A model generated the notes under the pieces. That model was not told where the DNA came from. It made no database searches and was given only the letters and a program-made list of their open reading frames with translations. This document shows positions 7,156 to 12,661 of a stretch of 12,661 nucleotides of DNA, piece after piece. Numbering within the stretch: the first letter of the stretch is position 1; each line of letters starts with the position of its first letter. A program made the position numbers and the translations under genes. The stretch is from Bacteroidota bacterium (GTDB lineage Bacteria > Bacteroidota > Bacteroidia > Chitinophagales > Chitinophagaceae), in assembly GCA_029778965.1 (NCBI GenBank), contig JAKPBL010000038.1, positions 1-12,661 of the forward strand, given 5' to 3'.

Positions 7156-7881
7156 TTATAACAATCCGGTGGCCTTTACCAGGTCTTCGGGCGTGTCGAT
7201 TTCCACGCCCATATAATCGGTGACGACCATTTTCAGGGGAATACCGTTTTCAAGATAGCGCAGGCATTCGATCTTTTCAATGCTTTCCAGCGGGCTCAGC
7301 GGCAGCCTGGTAAACATCATCAGCGTTTGTTTGCGGAAAGCATATACGCCGATGTGTTCATAATACACCGGCTGCAGGTCTTTGCTCCGGTGATAGGGGA
7401 TGGGTGAGCGCGAAAAGAAAAGGGCATTGAAATGCAGATCGACCGCCACCTTTACAAAATTCGGGTGGTTGATCGACGCAGCATCGGTAAGCACCTGCAT
7501 CAGTGAAGCGACCCGTACGCTCTTTCCTTCTTCGCCTTCGAATACCCGCAGCAACTTTTCCAGCGGCTCGCGCCGGGTGAAGGGTTCGTCGCCCTGTACG
7601 TTGACAATAATATCGGCGTCCATTTCCTCTGCCGCTTCCGCGATGCGGTCGGTGCCGCATTCGTGTGTCCGCTTGCTTAATATCACTTTTCCGCCGTTGG
7701 CATTGATCTCATCGTAAATGATGGGATGATCGCACACCACGGCCACTTCGTCGAACAGGCCGGTGGCCAGGGTCGATTCGTAGGTGCGCCAGATAACGGT
7801 CTTTCCGCCCAGGTCGGCCATCATCTTGCCGGGAAAGCGGCTGGCAGCATAACGGGCAGGTATAAGCGCTATTTTTCTCAT
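7156..7881 (-). CDS. kdsB: 3-deoxy-manno-octulosonate cytidylyltransferase (CMP-Kdo / CMP-Kdo8N synthetase)
   Basis: A 241-residue cytosolic nucleotidyltransferase that activates Kdo, or here probably Kdo8N, with CTP. The family landmarks are all present: IPARYAASRFPGK (7-19), HECGTDR (73-79), NVQGDEP (94-100), FSRSPIPY (156-163), HIGVYAFR (176-183), SPLESIEKIE (196-205) and VEIDTPED (226-233). Length is normal. The ATG at 7879-7881 overlaps the aminotransferase stop codon in an ATGA, implying coupled translation. In Shewanella the KdsB encoded with KdnA and KdnB prefers the 8-amino sugar; whether this one does cannot be told from motifs. It could be the only KdsB of the cell or a second, specialised copy. 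Confidence 0.95.
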   Translation of the reverse strand: MRKIALIPARYAASRFPGKMMADLGGKTVIWRTYESTLATGLFDEVAVVCDHPIIYDEINANGGKVILSKRTHECGTDRIAEAAEEMDADIIVNVQGDEPFTRREPLEKLLRVFEGEEGKSVRVASLMQVLTDAASINHPNFVKVAVDLHFNALFFSRSPIPYHRSKDLQPVYYEHIGVYAFRKQTLMMFTRLPLSPLESIEKIECLRYLENGIPLKMVVTDYMGVEIDTPEDLVKATGLL

Positions 7882-9068
7882 AACGAACTTTCGATGGCTT
7901 TGCGAAGTGCAGCCGCTTTTGTATTGATATCGCCGGGGGTCCAGCTCAGGTTGATGGGCATACATACGCAGCGACCGATCAGTGCATCCGACTGGGGGAA
8001 GGTTTTGGACTGGTAAGCTTCCAGGCTGGCCTTCAGTGCCGGAGGCAGCGGGCTCAGGGTAGCAGCCGTTTTCAGGTGATGCCAGTTGCGGAGATAGTGC
8101 CAGTTATTGTCGTAGTAATGAAAGGCGGGCAGTCCCGCGGCTTTCATGGCTGCGGCTGTCTTTTGCGCGGCTTCGAGGCTGGGCAAAAAGATTTCCAGGA
8201 AGGTGGCGCTATCGCCTGCGGGGTCGGGAAAGCGCCGGAAGCTGATACCGGGAATGCCGGCGATTGCTTCGCTGAAAGTTTTTTTGGTGGCGCGCTGTAT
8301 GGCCAGGAACTCATCGAGCTTGCGCCATTGCGCCAGGCCCACGGCCGCGTGCAACTCTGATATCCTGAAATTATAACCGATGAAAGGATGGAGGTCTGCG
8401 CCGCGGTCCACGCCCAGGTGGTCGTGGCCATGATCGGAGAAGCCGTCGCACTTCGTATATACATCGGTGTTATTGGTCATGATGGCGCCGCCCTCTGCGC
8501 AGGTAACGGTTTTCACGAAATCGAATGAAAAGGTACCGGCGTCGCCGATGGTGCCGAGGTATTTCCCTTTGTAAGAGGCGCCGATGGCCTGGCAGGCATC
8601 TTCCAGCAGCAACAGTCCGTGTTTCTTGCAGATGGCCTGCAGCGCGTCGAGGTCGGCCATGCCGCCGCACATATGAACAGGCATCACTGCCTTTGTTCGG
8701 GGTGTAATAGCGGCTTCCACTGCCTTGGGGTCTAGCGTCAGGGTGTCGTCAATATCGACCAGCACGGGCGTAGCGCCGCTAAAGAGCATGGCTTCGAAGC
8801 TGGCTACAAAAGTGAAGCAGGGCATGATCACTTCATCGCCTGCGCCGATACCCAGCGCGGCCATCGCGGTGCTGAGCGCCGCCGTACCGCTGGAAACCAG
8901 TTGAACGTGTTTTACCGACAACTTCCCGGCAATCGCCGCTTCCAGCTCTTTGGCTTTCCAGATGCCTTTGCGCGGGCCGTCGAAGCCATAGCGCATAAGG
9001 ATGCCTGTTTCCAGTACGTCGTTCACTTCTTTTTTTTCTTCTTCGCCAAAGCGTTCAAATCCGGGCAT
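7878..9068 (-). CDS. kdnA: DegT/DnrJ/EryC1/StrS-type aminotransferase, 8-amino-3,8-dideoxy-octulosonate transaminase (KdnA)
   Basis: A 396-residue PLP-dependent sugar aminotransferase of the DegT/StrS family. Visible landmarks are SSGTAALSTAMAALG (59-73) for the cofactor phosphate, FTFVASFEAM (85-94), EDACQAIGA (156-164) with D157, and SFDFVKTVTCAEGG (181-194) with the Schiff-base lysine K186. GYNFRISELHAAVGLAQ (231-247) is the usual substrate-side loop. With KdnB and KdsB beside it, the expected reaction is transfer of an amino group, probably from glutamate, to C8 of the oxidised Kdo. The start at 9066-9068 (MPGFERFG) gives the normal family length. The frame stays open to 9218, but that part overlaps the PAP2 gene and looks unlike protein. 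It starts 28 bp after the PAP2 stop codon and overlaps kdsB by 4 bp. Confidence 0.92.
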   Translation of the reverse strand: MPGFERFGEEEKKEVNDVLETGILMRYGFDGPRKGIWKAKELEAAIAGKLSVKHVQLVSSGTAALSTAMAALGIGAGDEVIMPCFTFVASFEAMLFSGATPVLVDIDDTLTLDPKAVEAAITPRTKAVMPVHMCGGMADLDALQAICKKHGLLLLEDACQAIGASYKGKYLGTIGDAGTFSFDFVKTVTCAEGGAIMTNNTDVYTKCDGFSDHGHDHLGVDRGADLHPFIGYNFRISELHAAVGLAQWRKLDEFLAIQRATKKTFSEAIAGIPGISFRRFPDPAGDSATFLEIFLPSLEAAQKTAAAMKAAGLPAFHYYDNNWHYLRNWHHLKTAATLSPLPPALKASLEAYQSKTFPQSDALIGRCVCMPINLSWTPGDINTKAAALRKAIESSL

Positions 9069-9096
9069 GATCGAAAATTTGGGCAAAATTAGGGAT

Positions 9097-10512
9097 TTAC
9101 CATAGAAAGGCCGTAACGGCCATGCCCATCCCCAGGTGATTGAAGCGCGACTTGCTGGCGCGTTCCCATTGGTAGGAAATATTTCCCTGCTCATCGGCGG
9201 TGTCGAGCGATTCCACATCGAACCGGTGGCGGCTGTGAAAATAGGTGGTGTAATATTTGAGCGCTACATTCCGCGCAACCCTTTTCTGGATACCGGCGCC
9301 GGCCGACCAGCTAAAGGCGCGGTGGGGTTTGTATTTGGCGAAGGGGATGTCTTGCCGGTTGAAAACATCTACCAGGTCGTCGCGCAGCTTCAGCATGATA
9401 TTGCCTTTGGCAGCCGCTGCCGCACCGGCCGCCAGCTTGCCTGTGACAAACCAGTTACGGGTGAGTGGCACGCTGAAAAACGGCCCTATATGCAGGTAGC
9501 GAACTCCCATCGGCTGTACGTACATATCACTGCTGATAGCAGGTTTAGGCACTTGCTTATGCAGGCTATTGTCGTCCATCGGGAAGCTGGTAAAAGCGTA
9601 TTCAGCGCCCACGCCGATATTGGGAGAAAGGAACCAGGCGCCTTCAAGCCCCATGTTGAAACCAATTCTGGCAGGGATATCGTCTTTCGGTCCGCGCAGG
9701 TCGCCGCCCAGCGGAACAGCCATTCCGAGGCGAAGATCGATGAAGCTGGGGTTTTTGTTTTGGGGGAAAGGATCAAAGCGCAGCGGACGATGTTCTCCTT
9801 TATCGCGGTAGATCCGGTCGGCGATCATATACCCAAGTTGGGTCGATAATATACCTATTCCCGCTCCGGCCAGCACATCTGATATCCAGTGCCGGTTATT
9901 GAGCTGTCGCCCCACAGCGGTTGCTGTTGCCAGGGTATAACCCATCACGCCGTACATGGGATGCCGGTATTGACCATACTCCTTGTTCAGGAAAGCGGCG
10001 TTCATGAATGAGTTGGCTGTATGTCCCGAAGGGAAAGAGTTCCGTTCGTCACCACTTGGGCGCGGCACCCGCGCTGTATATTTTATGCTGTTGACCAGTA
10101 CGCCCATGATGGCCATCGAGAAGGTATAAGAAACAAGGGCACGCCCCATCGTATGTTTTCCCTCAACACCCGCCGCATTCAGCGCGAAGACGGACAGGCC
10201 CGACACATACTGCGTATAGTCGTCATAGTGATTTCTGAAACTGGGAATATAGCGGTTGCGGAGTTGCCTGATCTGTTTTCTTTCTCCCCAGGTAGCATAA
10301 GTGGCGACGCCGAGCAGGCTTGGCGCAGCGGCTATCTGAACGCCTTTCTTCTGCCAGAACAGTACCGGCTTCTCGCTGCTGTCGGCCGGTGCAGCAACCA
10401 TTTCTCCCGGTATTTGGGCAACCAATTGTAGCGTGCTGGCTAGAAGGGTTGCTACCAGTAAAAGGTCTGAAACCAGGCAGGGTTTGCGCAGTTTTCTGCT
10501 TGAAATCGCCAT
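9097..10512 (-). CDS. PAP2-family phosphatase fused to an outer-membrane beta-barrel domain
   Basis: A 471-residue exported protein. A hydrophobic signal sequence (about residues 13-33, ending LVAQ) is followed by a PAP2 acid phosphatase domain with all three motifs: K144-X6-R151-P152; P161-S162-G163-H164; and R202-X5-H208-X3-D212, where the serine that usually precedes the arginine is G201. Residues about 255-471 read as alternating beta strands, begin FIDLRLGMAVPLGG and end TAFLW with a terminal tryptophan, as for an outer-membrane barrel. PAP2 enzymes in Gram-negative bacteria include lipid A phosphatases (LpxE, LpxF) and undecaprenyl-diphosphate phosphatases. The catalytic part is not as strongly membrane-spanning as those and may sit in the periplasm. 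First gene of the kdn operon by spacing, so a lipid A/LPS substrate is plausible but unproven. Confidence 0.88.
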   Translation of the reverse strand: MAISSRKLRKPCLVSDLLLVATLLASTLQLVAQIPGEMVAAPADSSEKPVLFWQKKGVQIAAAPSLLGVATYATWGERKQIRQLRNRYIPSFRNHYDDYTQYVSGLSVFALNAAGVEGKHTMGRALVSYTFSMAIMGVLVNSIKYTARVPRPSGDERNSFPSGHTANSFMNAAFLNKEYGQYRHPMYGVMGYTLATATAVGRQLNNRHWISDVLAGAGIGILSTQLGYMIADRIYRDKGEHRPLRFDPFPQNKNPSFIDLRLGMAVPLGGDLRGPKDDIPARIGFNMGLEGAWFLSPNIGVGAEYAFTSFPMDDNSLHKQVPKPAISSDMYVQPMGVRYLHIGPFFSVPLTRNWFVTGKLAAGAAAAAKGNIMLKLRDDLVDVFNRQDIPFAKYKPHRAFSWSAGAGIQKRVARNVALKYYTTYFHSRHRFDVESLDTADEQGNISYQWERASKSRFNHLGMGMAVTAFLW

Positions 10513-10612
10513 AGACGGTATAAATCTAACGAAATACAGTAATTGTTTGTACGGATGCTGCTTATAGACCGGTTTTTTTTGGCCGCAGGCCTGGTGGCGG
10601 CAGAATGGCAGT
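10513..10612 (-). promoter_or_regulatory. Upstream region of the PAP2-kdn operon with a weak promoter candidate
   Basis: This gap between the long hairpin and the PAP2 start should hold the operon promoter. Read on the minus strand, TAGATTTA (10528 to 10521) matches TAnnTTTG in seven of eight bases, 8 bp before the start codon, but no TTTG is found 19-21 bp further upstream. An A8 run on the minus strand (10580-10573) could act as an UP-like element. A short GCCGC...GCGGC inverted repeat (10582-10586 with 10597-10601) is also present. The boundaries of the promoter are uncertain. Confidence 0.25.
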
Positions 10613-10663
10613 CAGGAGAAAAGCAATGCCGGCTGGGAAACAGCCGGCTTTGCTTTTCTCCTG
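10613..10663. terminator. Long near-perfect hairpin, terminator of the propeller/barrel gene
   Basis: Two 23-bp arms (10613-10635 and 10641-10663) pair with a single mismatch around a 5-base loop, GGAAA. The core is GCCGGCTG / CAGCCGGC and the outer stem pairs GGAGAAAAGCAA with TTGCTTTTCTCC. It begins 6 bp after the stop codon of the minus-strand gene ending at 10670. There is no pure T-run outside the stem on either strand. The T-rich segment lies in the distal arm itself (TTTGCTTTTC on the plus strand, ATTGCTTTTC on the minus), so a shorter GC core followed by a T-rich tail can form in either direction. Terminator function is inferred from position and shape. Confidence 0.75.
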
Positions 10664-10669
10664 TATTAT

Positions 10670-12661
10670 TTAGAAATCAAGCCCGAGGGCAAAATACCAC
10701 ATTGGTTTCCCTTTGAACAAACCGCTCATATCCCATGCGGTGTCCAGCCGCATGAAATACCCCAGCAGCGTGCTCCTGGCGCCGAATCCGTATCCGCCCA
10801 CAAAAGGCCCGAGGCCGCCGGCTTTGATACGAACGTTTACCTGGCCGTTAGCAGGATCACCTTCGGTGTAGACTACCTGCGGGCGTTTCAGGCTACCCGG
10901 TGAACCATCCCAGGCAGAGCCCAGGTCGATGAACTGGGTAAGCTGGAAATTGCGAACGAACGCATTGTTGATGGGTCGTTTCAGGAGGGTGCTGAATACG
11001 GGCAAACGGAATTCACTGTTGAGCACCATGGCGTTGTTGCCATTGGATACGTTCTGTTTGTGTCCGCGCAGGTTGACCGCCAGCGCCTGGAAGGCATAAT
11101 CGCGCGAAGTAGGAATATTTTCCTGGTTGGCTTTGGGAAACAGCCAGCCGTCCTGCCCGCCGAGATAATACAAAATCTTCTGGTCACCCCAGGAAGCGTC
11201 GCCGGCTATCCTGCCCGCCCAGATAAAGTTCCTGTAGATCGGGTGGTAATACCGCGCGTCGAAACCGAAATTGAAACTGTTACGGCCTGCTGCAGTTATT
11301 TTCGCGATCTGGGCATTGTAGTCGGCGTAGACCTTATACCGCAGGCCATTCCAGATGTTGGTCGCCTTTTCGATGGAATTGTCGTAAATATATTCCACGC
11401 GCAACAAGCCATACTTGCGGCTGTAGCCGGGTGATTTCAGGATCTCTCCGTTGTCGGCGGGGATATACACCGCCTTGGTAACCACCTTGTCTGTTCGCAG
11501 GCCGGCATTTACCTGTACTCTTCTTATCCGGTCAAACGGGTATTTCACACCTGCCTGGTAGAGGTTGGTATATATTTTTGCCGGCGTATAAAAATTGGCG
11601 GCGTACTGGGCAACGCCTACGTCGGTTCTGCGGTAATAAAGCACCGAAAAATCGATCCGCTTTTTGAGGTAGTCAAAACGGGCCATGTATTCGGACCCCG
11701 AATTGAACAGCGACTGCGAGCCGGGGATGAAAATATTCGGCTGGCCGAGGTTAACGGGATAGCCCTGACCGGCGGTATTGATCAGCGGCGCGCGTACCAT
11801 GCCGGTAAATCGCAGGTCTTCCATCACGTCGAACACAGTCACCTTCAGCATACCGTTGAAACCGTTGTTGGCGCTGTTAGTGACGGGTAAAGAACCGGTG
11901 AATGGCTCATACCGTGTAATAAGAACATCGTTGTTGAACAAAGAGCCCGTCACCTGGTCGACCGAAAATTTCAGCTTGTAGTCGAAGCGGCCTGCCTTCT
12001 TCAATATCGAAGCGCTTTCAGTTGTTTCCCCCGGCGCCTGTTCGAGCTTCGGCAGGGTTGAGTCGTGCTTTTCTTCGGCAAACTCTGTTTCGAATTGCGC
12101 GGCTTTATTACTGGTATCGGTCTTTGGCGCCTGCGGATAAATAAGCGCCTGGCTCAGGGACACCCGCTGCTGGTCCATGGTTCGCCTACGGTAATCTGTT
12201 GGCCGCGGGTTCACATTTCTTTTTCGCAGCGCATTTTCGTCCACCTTGAGTTTGTACAGGAATTTCAGCTCGCCTTCCTGCCTTACTTCGCTTACCAGGT
12301 CTTTGTCGCCCGCCGATTTTGATTCGATCATGCTGCTCTGGTAATTGGTGATGGGGAATACATAGGTGGAATCGTTCGTTACCGAGAACGTGAAAATGCT
12401 GTCGGGCTCGTTCTTGCCATAGAAGCGGAGCAGGGAGTCGATTTCTTTGTATTCGGGGTTACGCAATATCTCGTCGCCGATCTGATATACGGTATCTACG
12501 CCCGCGCGGCTGGTGGAGAAGAAACCGGCATAGCGGTTGCCGATGCCGTTCTGGTCAGACATGAACGTAAAGTGGTTCGAGTTGTACTGCGTGGGGAACC
12601 GCGCGTTCCCGAATTTCATATTGCTCAACTGCGATATCTGCCTGAACTCGCTTTTGTTGAA
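10670..12661 (-). CDS. C-terminal part of a TolB-like propeller / BamA-type barrel outer membrane protein (5' end outside the window)
   Basis: The reading frame is open from the stop codon at 10670-10672 to the window edge, giving 663 residues without an initiation site: upstream of the first methionine (12617-12619) the codons still read as protein (EFRQISQLSN). The visible N-part has a propeller-style repeat, FPTQYNSNHFTFMSDQNGIGNRYAGFF, like the PD40/TolB blades with an SD-x-G-I-x-x-x-Y pattern. A charged linker of about 100 residues follows (IYPQAPKTDTSNK, EFAEEKHDSTLPKLEQ), then roughly 420 residues of alternating strands. These include YYLGGQDGWLFP, NNAMVLNSEFRLPVFSTL, QFIDLGSAWDG, GGYGFGARS and the terminal WYFALGLDF. 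That pattern is the D15/BamA-like barrel, with a C-terminal phenylalanine. Relatives in Bacteroidota are proteins of over 1000 residues annotated as translocation protein TolB or surface antigen; their role is not settled. Confidence 0.8.
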   Translation of the reverse strand, partial: FNKSEFRQISQLSNMKFGNARFPTQYNSNHFTFMSDQNGIGNRYAGFFSTSRAGVDTVYQIGDEILRNPEYKEIDSLLRFYGKNEPDSIFTFSVTNDSTYVFPITNYQSSMIESKSAGDKDLVSEVRQEGELKFLYKLKVDENALRKRNVNPRPTDYRRRTMDQQRVSLSQALIYPQAPKTDTSNKAAQFETEFAEEKHDSTLPKLEQAPGETTESASILKKAGRFDYKLKFSVDQVTGSLFNNDVLITRYEPFTGSLPVTNSANNGFNGMLKVTVFDVMEDLRFTGMVRAPLINTAGQGYPVNLGQPNIFIPGSQSLFNSGSEYMARFDYLKKRIDFSVLYYRRTDVGVAQYAANFYTPAKIYTNLYQAGVKYPFDRIRRVQVNAGLRTDKVVTKAVYIPADNGEILKSPGYSRKYGLLRVEYIYDNSIEKATNIWNGLRYKVYADYNAQIAKITAAGRNSFNFGFDARYYHPIYRNFIWAGRIAGDASWGDQKILYYLGGQDGWLFPKANQENIPTSRDYAFQALAVNLRGHKQNVSNGNNAMVLNSEFRLPVFSTLLKRPINNAFVRNFQLTQFIDLGSAWDGSPGSLKRPQVVYTEGDPANGQVNVRIKAGGLGPFVGGYGFGARSTLLGYFMRLDTAWDMSGLFKGKPMWYFALGLDF

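Noticed and set aside
7882..7965. Upstream extension of the kdsB frame
   Set aside because: It lies within the kdnA coding region; the family N-terminus (MRKIALIPARY) begins exactly at 7881.
9069..9218. Fifty-codon N-terminal extension of the kdnA frame
   Set aside because: It overlaps the end of the PAP2 gene and has no similarity to DegT-family N-termini; MPGFERFG at 9068 gives the normal family start.
10582..10601. GCCGC...GCGGC inverted repeat next to an 8-T run as a terminator
   Set aside because: On the plus strand the T-run precedes the repeat, and on the minus strand it reads as A-run after the repeat, so neither orientation fits an intrinsic terminator; the arms are only 5 bp.

Overview
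The window looks like a stretch of a Bacteroidota chromosome, most likely from the Chitinophagales/Sphingobacteriales side. The reasons are a DUF5686 protein with a carboxypeptidase-regulatory-like N-domain, outer-membrane barrels ending in an aromatic residue, a promoter of the TTTG / TAnnTTTG type, weak or absent Shine-Dalgarno sequences, and roughly balanced base composition. The species-level origin is inference. Almost every gene acts in or on the cell envelope. No tRNA, rRNA, insertion sequence, integrase or phage gene was seen.

Layout. Positions 1-152 hold a non-coding repeat tract: a short CCTTTGCGTCTT duplication, then four full copies plus a partial copy of a 22-bp direct repeat, just downstream of a minus-strand DUF5686 outer-membrane protein gene (153-2678). 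A divergent intergenic region (2679-2796) carries a promoter overlapped by a perfect 15-bp palindrome. It drives a plus-strand module: a six-helix membrane protein of unknown function (2797-3438), overlapping by ATGA with a small winged-helix regulator (3435-3734), then a CreD-family membrane protein with an extra four-helix N-terminal domain (3784-5550). The palindrome, with its flank, recurs in front of creD (21 of 23 bases identical). This suggests the small regulator controls both promoters.

The rest lies on the minus strand. Positions 5523-10512 form a tight five-gene operon, transcribed from right to left: a PAP2 phosphatase fused to an outer-membrane barrel, a DegT/StrS-type aminotransferase (KdnA), a Kdo-type cytidylyltransferase (KdsB), an iron-type alcohol dehydrogenase matching Kdo 8-oxidase (KdnB), and a small SAM methyltransferase. 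KdnB + KdnA + KdsB is the gene set known from Shewanella for making CMP-8-amino-3,8-dideoxy-D-manno-octulosonate (Kdo8N). KdnB oxidises C8 of Kdo, KdnA transaminates it, and KdsB activates the amino sugar for the LPS inner core. The phosphatase and methyltransferase are candidate partners in lipid A/LPS remodelling. The operon ends convergently with creD, the two genes overlapping by 28 bp.

Upstream of the operon, a 157-bp gap holds a long near-perfect hairpin that terminates the next minus-strand gene. That gene (10670 to the window edge) is the C-terminal part of a large protein with a TolB-like propeller end and a BamA/D15-like barrel; its 5' end lies outside the window.

The two observations most worth following are the Kdo8N operon with its unusual flanking genes, and the paired operators of the winged-helix/membrane-protein/CreD module.
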